From Fidelibacterota bacterium (lineage in GTDB: Bacteria > Fidelibacterota > JAANXI01), in NCBI GenBank assembly GCA_018263365.1, contig JAANXI010000177.1:1-17584 (forward strand): a stretch of DNA of 17,584 bases, in the 5' to 3' direction. Shown here in pieces: positions 1 to 6,855 of this stretch (its first letter is position 1; the number at the start of each line of letters is the position of its first letter). The translations under genes were made by a program, and so were the position numbers. A model generated the notes under the pieces. It worked only from the letters and a program-made list of their open reading frames with translations. It had not been told where the DNA came from and made no database searches.

Positions 1-828
1 ATAGGATGAGTACGGATTACCGGTACGAAAATATAATTCACCCAGCAATAACTTCAATTCCTCATCCGGATTGGATTTGATCAGATTTTGCAGGATAGTG
101 ATAGCAGAGTCCGGGTTACCTGTTTCTGCGTAAATCTTTGCCATTTCCAGCGGATAGTTTTCATCACCGGGATAATCTTCGGCCAGTATCTTCAGCAGCC
201 GCTTCACTTCTCCGTACTTTCCCGTCTGCAAATAAATCCGCTGGGCTTTTTTCAGATATTCAATTCGGTCGGTATCCAACTGATATAATCGCTCATACAC
301 ATCTGCGACTTTCAAAAACTGTTTTTGCCGGGCGTAAATTTCCCCTAAACCGGATAGCGCATCCCGCTGCAGTTCTTCGTCGGAAATGGTGTCCAGTATT
401 TGGTGATATACTTCTTCGGCTTTATTGTATTGTCTCGAGATCGCATAGACTTCGCCAAGCATTGGAAGAAACTCTCTGGTTTCCTCCGTATTCTTCAATC
501 CGGCCCGTAAAATACGTTCCGCTTGATCAATCTTCCGTAATCTCAGATACGTTTGTGCTAATTCCGAATAGATGGTGGCAGATGTCGAATCGTACCGTAA
601 CGCTTCCTGGAATTCGAGAGCAGCCATGGCATTATTGCCTTGCATCTTTGCAGAGACACCTTCCATATAATGCTGAATCGCCCGCGAATTATACTCTTTG
701 GCCGGTGTCGTCTTCGATTCGGAATCTTTCGGGACGGCATTTTGTTCCGGTTTGGTCCCGGCGCATGAGACGAGCCATGCCAGCGCAATCACTGAAACCA
801 TCCATCCAACGGACTTCCATTGTAACAT
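1..828 (-). CDS. TPR-repeat lipoprotein, partial (C-terminus beyond left edge)
   Basis: The reading frame is open from an ATG at 828-826 to the left edge, giving 276 codons with no stop, so the C-terminus is missing. Residues 1-22 look like a lipoprotein signal peptide: Lys5, a hydrophobic core, and a lipobox Leu-Val-Ser-Cys with Cys22 as the lipid-attachment residue. After a polar linker, from about residue 47 to the edge, there are helix-pair repeats with the spacing of tetratricopeptide repeats, roughly seven of them (for example around residues 80-105 and 150-200). The protein is therefore probably a periplasm-facing lipoprotein that acts as a protein-interaction scaffold; the partner is unknown. 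The start is uncertain. The ATG at 828 has no visible ribosome binding site and sits 2 nt after a terminator hairpin. A second ATG at 801 (residue 10) has a weak GGAAG upstream but would lose the positively charged n-region. Confidence 0.85.
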   Translation of the reverse strand, partial: MLQWKSVGWMVSVIALAWLVSCAGTKPEQNAVPKDSESKTTPAKEYNSRAIQHYMEGVSAKMQGNNAMAALEFQEALRYDSTSATIYSELAQTYLRLRKIDQAERILRAGLKNTEETREFLPMLGEVYAISRQYNKAEEVYHQILDTISDEELQRDALSGLGEIYARQKQFLKVADVYERLYQLDTDRIEYLKKAQRIYLQTGKYGEVKRLLKILAEDYPGDENYPLEMAKIYAETGNPDSAITILQNLIKSNPDEELKLLLGELYFRTGNPYSSY

Positions 829-830
829 AG

Positions 831-866
831 AAAAAGGGCTGTGACCGAAATTGTCCAGCCCTTTTT
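831..866 (-). terminator. Rho-independent terminator after the zinc-ribbon gene
   Basis: A perfect 11-bp inverted repeat, AAAAAGGGCTG at 831-841 and CAGCCCTTTTT at 856-866, has a 14-nt loop. Read on the minus strand, the stem ends in a run of five T. It lies 24 nt downstream of the zinc-ribbon stop codon. The symmetrical A and T tracts would also allow termination of transcription from the opposite direction. Its end is only 2 nt from the annotated start codon of the next gene. Confidence 0.8.
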
Positions 867-890
867 GCAGAAAGGATTTCACCGGATGTG

Positions 891-1088
891 TTACCCTATT
901 ACATCGCTGCGATTACATTTGCACACCGCAACCATCTTCTGGTTAAACTTCCAGCTCCTTGACACTTCATTTTCCACTGATGATACGTGCTGCACGTATT
1001 CGTACAGATCGCCACATTCCGGGCAGTGGCGTCCCTGCTCTGTTGTGGCAGCAGCAACTTTATCAGCAAATGTTTTTCTCTTGGCCAT
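891..1088 (-). CDS. Small zinc-ribbon protein, function unknown
   Basis: This gene encodes a 65-residue basic, soluble protein with Cys22-Pro-Glu-Cys25 and Cys56-Lys-Cys58. The CxxC and CxC pairs are about 30 residues apart, as expected for a zinc ribbon that binds one metal through four cysteines. There is no signal peptide or membrane segment, so it should be cytoplasmic. Its ATG overlaps the TAA stop of the upstream diguanylate cyclase (TAATG), and a strong AAAGGAGG site lies just before it inside the end of that gene. The two proteins are therefore probably translated from one mRNA, with coupled translation. A terminator follows the stop codon. I do not recognise a named family; nucleic-acid or protein binding is possible, but this is inference. 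Confidence 0.8.
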   Translation of the reverse strand: MAKRKTFADKVAAATTEQGRHCPECGDLYEYVQHVSSVENEVSRSWKFNQKMVAVCKCNRSDVIG

Positions 1089-2890
1089 TATGCCTCCTTT
1101 ATCTGTGCATCGTGTTGATATATTTGAACCGCATTCCCACCAATTTGTTTCACCTGGTACATCGCTTCATCCGCACATTCTATTAGCGCTTCGACCTCTT
1201 TGGCATGAGACGGATATTCGGCAACTCCAATACTGATGGTGATCCGCTCTTTGATGTTATTTTTTTCAAAATGATAATTTTTAATACTCTCCCGGATCCT
1301 GTTTGCCGTCTTCTCCGAATCTTCGACGTTCGTATTTACCAGGATAGCAGCAAATTCTTCACCGCCGTATCGCGCAACCAAATCGATAGTTCGGACGGAA
1401 TTTTCAATGATGCTCGCAACTTCCTTCAACATATAGTCACCGTAGAGATGGCCGTGCGTATCGTTAATGCGTTTAAATTTATCCAAATCGGTGATAAACA
1501 ACGTAAATTGTGTCTGATATCGATCGCTACGCTGAATTTCCTCTTCCAGCCGTTCCTTGAACGCCCGATAATTTGCTACCCCGGTCATCTCATCTTTGGA
1601 AGCGATATTTTTCATATAACGGTAAAGATAAAATCGATTGAGACCGGCGCCAAAGACTGAACCGACCATGAGCAAAATATCCTGCTCCTGTTTTGAAAAG
1701 GCCCTCGGCATCCGGCTTTCGAGGACGATAGCGCCAAACGTCTCCGAATGACTCTTCACCGGCACTATTAACAGAGATTGCACATCGGTAAATTCGCCCC
1801 GGAGTTCCGGTAAAAATTCCTTCACTTCATCCGAATTCTGAATATCGGTCAATACCTGGGGCTCCCCGGATTGTATGACCTGGCTCAAAATGGAATCCTG
1901 TAGTTCGAACCGATATCCCTTGCCCGGATGCTTAATGCTGCCATCCACTGCGGCAACTTCCGCCTGGCTGGAATGCTGCGATTGCAACAACACCACGGTA
2001 ATGCTATCGTAGTCAAATAAATTGCCGCACACCCGTAAAATCTGATTTAACAAGTCATCCTGACTATCAGTAAGGCTGAGTTGGGAATTAAACTGACAGA
2101 GCCGCGCAAAAAGTCGCTTCTCATCAGTGAGTTGGTCCAGGGAGTCCAATTGCACCATTGCCGCAGAGATAATTTCCGCATATTGTTCCAACAGTTTACT
2201 GTCTTCGGGGCTGTAGCTCTCTCTGGCCGAATCATCGACCGCCAGTACGCCAATTGCCTGTCCGTGATATCGCAGCGGTACGGCCAAAAAGGACTGAATA
2301 TCCGGAGAATCCGTACCGTAATAATCAGCCGTCTCTTCCGAAAAGTCGGAAATTAATACCGGATTATTTTCAGTAAAAGCCTTATCCAGAATACTTTTGC
2401 CTGCGTCAACTTTTTCTCTAAGTTTCGAGCCGGTATTTACCTGAGCCTCTTGTAGCACCAGATTCCCACCGGTAGAATCCACAATGTAGAGCATTGCAGC
2501 ATTACTGACCAAAGTCTCGTGGATCACGCGCAGCAGCCGGTTCAGAAAGGCGTTATACGCTTCAGTCGCATCAAGGTGTTCTGGGGAATCCTCGTCCTGC
2601 GAGGACTGAAAATCGATTTCCAGCTGAGAGAGTGGAAGCGATTCGCGTTCAACAATTTGTTGAGAAGGTGTGTGATCGGTTTGCTCAGCTTCGGCTGCGG
2701 CTATAGCATTGACCTGTAAATCCTGAAGAAGAAGCCAGAGATAGACGCCAAAGGCAAGAAGAACCAAGGCTTTTATGACCCAGCCAAGGCCAGTCGGTGG
2801 GACACCGGGATACAAAAAAATGCCAATCGCCAACACGCCAAAAATGATGGCTAAGATAAAATATAATCGAATATTTCCCCCACTGGGCAT
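1088..2890 (-). CDS. Membrane-bound diguanylate cyclase with two GAF domains
   Basis: This is a 600-residue protein. Two hydrophobic segments (about 8-27 and 36-55) form a short membrane anchor. They are followed by a polar linker, two GAF-type sensor regions (about 105-245 and 260-410), and a C-terminal GGDEF domain (about 435-595). The active-site motif GGEEF is at 509-513 in the context RYGGEEF, so catalysis (2 GTP to cyclic di-GMP) is expected. Arg500-Thr-Ile-Asp503 sits exactly five residues before it and matches the RxxD inhibitory site for product feedback. The GAF ligand cannot be told from the sequence. The ATG at 2890 has only a distant GGAG about 13 nt upstream, so expression may be modest. 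A sigma70-like promoter lies 45-73 nt upstream. The gene overlaps the zinc-ribbon gene downstream. Confidence 0.92.
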   Translation of the reverse strand: MPSGGNIRLYFILAIIFGVLAIGIFLYPGVPPTGLGWVIKALVLLAFGVYLWLLLQDLQVNAIAAAEAEQTDHTPSQQIVERESLPLSQLEIDFQSSQDEDSPEHLDATEAYNAFLNRLLRVIHETLVSNAAMLYIVDSTGGNLVLQEAQVNTGSKLREKVDAGKSILDKAFTENNPVLISDFSEETADYYGTDSPDIQSFLAVPLRYHGQAIGVLAVDDSARESYSPEDSKLLEQYAEIISAAMVQLDSLDQLTDEKRLFARLCQFNSQLSLTDSQDDLLNQILRVCGNLFDYDSITVVLLQSQHSSQAEVAAVDGSIKHPGKGYRFELQDSILSQVIQSGEPQVLTDIQNSDEVKEFLPELRGEFTDVQSLLIVPVKSHSETFGAIVLESRMPRAFSKQEQDILLMVGSVFGAGLNRFYLYRYMKNIASKDEMTGVANYRAFKERLEEEIQRSDRYQTQFTLFITDLDKFKRINDTHGHLYGDYMLKEVASIIENSVRTIDLVARYGGEEFAAILVNTNVEDSEKTANRIRESIKNYHFEKNNIKERITISIGVAEYPSHAKEVEALIECADEAMYQVKQIGGNAVQIYQHDAQIKEA

Positions 2891-2934
2891 GACGGCGGTT
2901 TTTCTCCGTTTTCCGGTGTTGTCAGTTGAGGGGA

Positions 2935-2963
2935 ATTTTAATACCGAAGCCCCGTAAAATCAA
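2935..2963 (-). promoter_or_regulatory. Putative sigma70-type promoter for the cyclase/zinc-ribbon pair
   Basis: On the minus strand there is a TTGATT (-35, 2963-2958), a 17-nt spacer, and a TAAAAT (-10, 2940-2935) in the 109-bp gap between the anti-sigma stop and the cyclase start. The match is 4 of 6 and 5 of 6 bases to the housekeeping consensus. No clear terminator hairpin is seen between the anti-sigma gene and this site, so read-through from upstream is also possible. Confidence 0.45.
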
Positions 2964-2999
2964 CGAGAAAAGGGTGTCCTCCGCAAACGCAACAGCCGG

Positions 3000-3545
3000 T
3001 TAATCGCTGTTAACGTACTTGATTTGATCTTCGTAAGATCGTGTATTTTTTGGAGGAACAAATTGATTGGTATCCTGCAAATCGGACTCCGTGACCATAT
3101 CAGTTTCAGATTGGGCCTCGTTCACCGCAACCACCGGTTGCTGAATGTTGAGTGACGGTGGCGGTATTACAGATTTTTGGATTGGCTGATTCGCCGGGGA
3201 ATTGTCCGTAATGGAATTGTAACTCACCACAGCAATAAGGGCGACGACCGCTGTAGCCACCACATATCTGGGCAACCGCATGTCCGGCAGGGCGAGTTGG
3301 AATTTCTGCCAGACCCCGGCCTGGTTTTCTTCCTGTATCAGGGCATACAATCGTTTATTGAAGTCCGGGGAAACCCGCTTTTGTTTCAGCGAATGCAGCG
3401 CTGAAACAGTCTTCTTAAAATCCCGGTAGGTCTCTTCGCAATCTGAACAATCGGATTTATGTTGCAGGAACTCCTTCCGTAGACGGGATGGCAGGTCGCC
3501 ATCGACAAATGCGGATAGGTGTGACTCGTACTCGTAACAATTCAT
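3000..3545 (-). CDS. Anti-sigma factor with zinc-binding (ZAS-type) N-terminus
   Basis: This gene encodes a 181-residue single-pass membrane protein. The N-terminal domain has Cys3 and the motif His29-x3-Cys33-x2-Cys36, the signature of zinc-binding anti-sigma domains that hold ECF sigma factors inactive at the inner membrane. A hydrophobic segment at about 94-109 follows, then a Pro/Gln/Asn-rich C-terminal region of about 70 residues that would lie in the periplasm and could receive the stress signal. The gene lies 54 nt downstream of the ECF sigma gene, the usual arrangement of a sigma/anti-sigma pair. A strong AAAGGAGGT site lies about 10 nt before the ATG, so it may be translated at least as well as its sigma factor. 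What releases it (regulated proteolysis or redox change at the zinc site) cannot be read from the sequence. Confidence 0.87.
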   Translation of the reverse strand: MNCYEYESHLSAFVDGDLPSRLRKEFLQHKSDCSDCEETYRDFKKTVSALHSLKQKRVSPDFNKRLYALIQEENQAGVWQKFQLALPDMRLPRYVVATAVVALIAVVSYNSITDNSPANQPIQKSVIPPPSLNIQQPVVAVNEAQSETDMVTESDLQDTNQFVPPKNTRSYEDQIKYVNSD

Positions 3546-3599
3546 TCGATAGAATACCTCCTTTGTTGCAGGCTTGCGACTGTTGACTTTTAGCTGAAC

Positions 3600-4208
3600 T
3601 CATGATTTCTTCGAGGCTTTTTCACTTTCGGAACTTCTCAGGTGTCGGAGTTTCTCCTGTAATTTCAATCGCCCCCGGTTTATCCGGGATTTGACCGTTC
3701 CAACAGGAACACCGACTATATTACTAATCTCATCATAACTAAGTTCCTGAATATCCCGCAAAATAATCACGGTCTTAAATTTTTCAGAGAGTTGGTCAAT
3801 TGCGGTCTGGATCTCCGCCTCAGTAAACTCTCCTTCCACACCTTCTTCCGGCGCAAAATCTTCCGAGGGAATTTCGTATTCTTTGTCTTCCAATCCCAAA
3901 TCATCCAGTGAGTACATTTTACGCCGCTTGCGTTTCCGGAGTTCCGTTTTTGCCAGGTTCCCGGCGATAGTGTAAATCCAGGTGGAAAATTTTGCGATAT
4001 TCCGGTACATGTGCTTTTTTTGATAAACGCGCAAAAAGGTATCTTGCACCACGTCTTCCGCGGCTTCTTCACTACTCAGATACCGGTAAACAAAGTTCTT
4101 CAGTCGATCCTTAAACCGATTCACGATCTCTTCGAATGCGTACTCGTCACCCTGTTGAAACCGGGCAATGAGCTCCTCATCCGTATATCGGTCCATGAAA
4201 TCATTCAT
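3600..4208 (-). CDS. ECF-family RNA polymerase sigma factor (RpoE-like)
   Basis: This is a 202-residue protein with the two-domain ECF layout. Sigma region 2 spans about 20-97 and includes the core-binding DVVQDTFLRVY stretch (52-62) and a basic KRKRRK patch near 93-97. A long acidic linker (about 101-132) follows. Sigma region 4 spans about 136-190 with a helix-turn-helix at about 157-180. It directs RNA polymerase to a stress or envelope regulon. Its start overlaps the end of holA by 8 nt; Met5 at 4196 is an alternative start. The next gene is a zinc-type anti-sigma factor, its likely partner. In Bacteroidota an ECF factor called SigP works with PorX. A porX is present about 11 kb away here, but nothing in the sequence shows that this sigma factor is SigP. 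Confidence 0.92.
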   Translation of the reverse strand: MNDFMDRYTDEELIARFQQGDEYAFEEIVNRFKDRLKNFVYRYLSSEEAAEDVVQDTFLRVYQKKHMYRNIAKFSTWIYTIAGNLAKTELRKRKRRKMYSLDDLGLEDKEYEIPSEDFAPEEGVEGEFTEAEIQTAIDQLSEKFKTVIILRDIQELSYDEISNIVGVPVGTVKSRINRGRLKLQEKLRHLRSSESEKASKKS

Positions 4209-5247
4209 GGATATCAGCCTCTTCTTCGTTCAGTAATTCATAAAATAAGGCCGTCAGGTAATTCTTTTCATCAATGGCGCTGGTGGTTTTGGTCAACAGA
4301 TCCGCCTCTTCTAAAATAGGAAATGCCCGATAGATTTCTGTCTGGGAAAATTTGGGCGCGATCTTCTTATATTTCCAGGCAAGATTGCGACCGTTGAACA
4401 CTTCCCGGTTAATTTCTTTATCTGATTTGTGTGCGGTCACCATTGCGTTTATAAGTAAAATATTCTCGTAAAAATCCGCCGCCGTTTTTACAATATAGCT
4501 AACGCTTTCACCCTCATCAAGCAATGAAAACAGGTAATTCAGTATCTTGTCCAACGATTGCGAACCCAGGATATCGGCGAATTCGAACATGGAGTGCGTC
4601 CGGGTTTCACCCACGAATTCCTCCAGTAATTCCGGCGTTAACTCCCGGGATTCGTCTGAGAGATATATCTCCAGTTTTTCAATCTCGTTCGCCAGTTGTT
4701 GCAGCGATTCGCCTGCCAGATCGATCAGTTGGCTGCGAACTTCCGGAGACGCGCTGATGTCCTTTTCTTTCAGGAAGTACTGCACCCAGGCGTCCATTTC
4801 TCGCATCCAGGGAATCCGAACTTCTAGCGGTGTGGCGAGTTTTTTCAACTGTTTGGAAAACTTATCCGAGATTCGTTTGGATTCCTTCAACATCACAACG
4901 GTGATGTCATTGCCCGGATGTCTCAGATAATCCCGCAGTGCACTCTTCCCGCCCTGCTTCTTTTCATCGAAGGAATCCATCTCTTTGATAATCACTGCTT
5001 TCGGTTCGCTGAAGAGGGAGTTTGAAACCAGCTGTTCGAGAATAGTTTCCGGCTCTACCTCACTACAGTGATACACATACTTCGTCCAGTCGGACCCGTA
5101 TTTTTCCTGGTATGCCGAATACAGCGCATCCAAAAAAGTATCCTGCAGGTACACCTCTTCCCCGTACAGAAAGTACACCGGATCGATCTTCGATTCGAGC
5201 GTCCGGATCTTTGAGAAATAATCTTCTACTGGTGATTTTCGCGCCAT
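4201..5247 (-). CDS. holA: DNA polymerase III delta subunit
   Basis: This gene encodes a 348-residue protein, the usual length of HolA. The N-terminal region contains the YFLYGEE stretch near residues 24-31 typical of the family's degenerate AAA+ fold, and no Walker A motif is present, as expected for delta. The middle (SLQQLANEIEKLEIY, about 186-200) and the C-terminal helical collar region also match the family. Delta is the clamp-loader subunit that opens the beta sliding clamp. The gene starts 15 nt after the uppP stop, with only a weak GGAC upstream. Its 3' end overlaps the ECF sigma gene by 8 nt, so replication and stress-response genes may share a transcript. The family match is by recognition, without a search. 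Confidence 0.88.
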   Translation of the reverse strand: MARKSPVEDYFSKIRTLESKIDPVYFLYGEEVYLQDTFLDALYSAYQEKYGSDWTKYVYHCSEVEPETILEQLVSNSLFSEPKAVIIKEMDSFDEKKQGGKSALRDYLRHPGNDITVVMLKESKRISDKFSKQLKKLATPLEVRIPWMREMDAWVQYFLKEKDISASPEVRSQLIDLAGESLQQLANEIEKLEIYLSDESRELTPELLEEFVGETRTHSMFEFADILGSQSLDKILNYLFSLLDEGESVSYIVKTAADFYENILLINAMVTAHKSDKEINREVFNGRNLAWKYKKIAPKFSQTEIYRAFPILEEADLLTKTTSAIDEKNYLTALFYELLNEEEADIHE

Positions 5248-5262
5248 GATTGTCCGACTAAG

Positions 5263-6081
5263 TTAATGAACCAGCGATATCCCGATTGTGAGCAATCCAA
5301 CAATCAAACAATATACGGCAAACCAACTGAATTTTCCTTTCCGAAGCAATTCCATGAGAAAAACAATAGCGAGCCACCCGGAAAGAAATGCGGCGACAGT
5401 CCCGGCAATCAGTGCCCATAACGCATTTTGCGGAATGCCGGTATTAACGATATCCAACAATTTGATGAGACTTGCGCCCAAAATTACGGGAATTGCCAGG
5501 TAAAAAGAAAATTTTGCAGCCCGTTCAGGATCAAGTTTCAGCCACATGCCCGCAGTGATGGTCGTCCCGCTGCGGGAAATGCCCGGAATAATAGCCAATG
5601 TCTGTGCAAGCCCGATAAGCAGGCTTTTTTTCCAGTCGAGTTCAGACTCCCGGACTTGAGCATATCGGCTGCTCCAAAGAATCAGGGCGGTAACCAGAAG
5701 CATCACACCAACCAACAGAGGATTCTGGAAGGCCTGGTCGACTAAATCTTCCACCAGAAATCCTGCCATACCTGCCGGGATAATGCCAATCAGAATCAGC
5801 CAGTTCATTCGGAAATCATCATCTGTTTCCCACAGATCTGCCCACTGATCTGGCTTTGTCAGTCCGCGGAACAGCGCAGCGAGAATGCGGCTAATATCCT
5901 GCCGGAACGCAACAAGGACGCTCACAACTGTGCCGAAATGCACAAATACTTCGAACGTTAAGCCGGATTCCTCGTACCCAAACACCGCCTGGGCCAGCGC
6001 CAGATGCCCTGAACTGCTAATGGGTAAAAACTCCGTCAAACCCTGCACCACCCCTAAAAATACCGCCCGTAAAATCTCCAC
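5263..6081 (-). CDS. uppP: Undecaprenyl-diphosphate phosphatase (BacA/UppP)
   Basis: This is a 272-residue polytopic membrane protein with the two family signatures: the Glu-rich motif around Glu17 with SSSGH at 22-26, and PGISRSGTT at 166-174, which carries the catalytic Ser/Arg residues. It dephosphorylates undecaprenyl diphosphate to regenerate the lipid carrier for peptidoglycan and other envelope polymers. Overproduction of this family is known to raise bacitracin tolerance. The start codon is GTG at 6081-6079, supported by an AGGAG site seven bases upstream. It lies 3 nt after the pgeF stop, so the two are probably cotranscribed. Confidence 0.95.
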   Translation of the reverse strand: MEILRAVFLGVVQGLTEFLPISSSGHLALAQAVFGYEESGLTFEVFVHFGTVVSVLVAFRQDISRILAALFRGLTKPDQWADLWETDDDFRMNWLILIGIIPAGMAGFLVEDLVDQAFQNPLLVGVMLLVTALILWSSRYAQVRESELDWKKSLLIGLAQTLAIIPGISRSGTTITAGMWLKLDPERAAKFSFYLAIPVILGASLIKLLDIVNTGIPQNALWALIAGTVAAFLSGWLAIVFLMELLRKGKFSWFAVYCLIVGLLTIGISLVH

Positions 6082-6084
6082 GCG

Positions 6085-6855
6085 CTAACTCCTGTCTCCG
6101 CTCATTCCGATCACACCCCACATCCGTCCGGTCACGCCATCATCTCTGCGATATGAGTACCAATACTCCGGTTCACAACTCGTACAGCAATTTGCTGCGT
6201 ATATTTGCTCACCGGGAATCCCCAGTTGATGCGCCTGCATCTCAATAGTTTTGGCTAAATTCAGATGATATGACTCACCCCTTTTGCTCACCACCGAGTG
6301 AGGAAACCTACTAACCACTTCAGCGCCAACTTCGTAACAACACTCACCAATCCCCGGACTGATACCTATCTCGACTTCGTTCGCCCTGTAGTGAAAATTC
6401 TTTTCCAGAGAGTCAATCGCCTTCCCAAGGATGTTCCCGGCGATTCCCCGCCAGCCGGCATGTAGCGCTCCGACGACTTTTTGATCGCTGGTTGTCAGAA
6501 AAATTGTATGGCAATCGGCGACCCCGATGATCAGATACAAATCATCAACACCTGTAATAAAACCATCGCAATTCGGAATGACACCAGGCTCATGGCCTAT
6601 GGTCACACGATTACTGTGCACCTGGCGCGCCATAACCGTTTCGTCGCGGGGTACTCCGGTAGCAGTGAAAAACCGGCGGCGATTCTCATCCACGTTTTCG
6701 TCGGAATCGTGCTCAGAACGCCCTAGATTCAGTGATCGCATATTGCCTTCGGAAACACCACCATTCCTTGTAGTGAAGGCGTGAAAAAGCCGGGACTCCG
6801 ATTCCCACTCCCGGAATTGCGCCCATTCCAAATTGTCATGTTGTTGAACAATCAT
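6085..6855 (-). CDS. pgeF: Laccase-domain protein PgeF/YfiH (purine nucleoside phosphorylase family)
   Basis: This gene encodes a 256-residue protein of the multicopper polyphenol oxidase (DUF152) family. The zinc/active-site residues of the family are visible: His80 in RQVHSN, Cys115 in GVADCHT, and His132 in ALHAGWRG. A conserved GIGECCYEVG stretch lies at 168-177. Family members have been described as purine nucleoside phosphorylase/adenosine deaminase enzymes. E. coli YfiH has been linked to keeping incorrect amino acids out of peptidoglycan precursors. The ATG overlaps the stop of the preceding gene (ATGA, 4 nt). The neighbours uppP and glmS agree with an envelope role, but the actual substrate here is not shown by the sequence. 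Confidence 0.9.
   Translation of the reverse strand: MIVQQHDNLEWAQFREWESESRLFHAFTTRNGGVSEGNMRSLNLGRSEHDSDENVDENRRRFFTATGVPRDETVMARQVHSNRVTIGHEPGVIPNCDGFITGVDDLYLIIGVADCHTIFLTTSDQKVVGALHAGWRGIAGNILGKAIDSLEKNFHYRANEVEIGISPGIGECCYEVGAEVVSRFPHSVVSKRGESYHLNLAKTIEMQAHQLGIPGEQIYAANCCTSCEPEYWYSYRRDDGVTGRMWGVIGMSGDRS

Noticed and set aside
138..830. A 230-codon open frame on the plus strand
   Set aside because: It lies antisense to the TPR lipoprotein frame, which has a signal peptide, lipobox and repeat pattern. The plus-strand translation has no recognisable domain and an odd composition.
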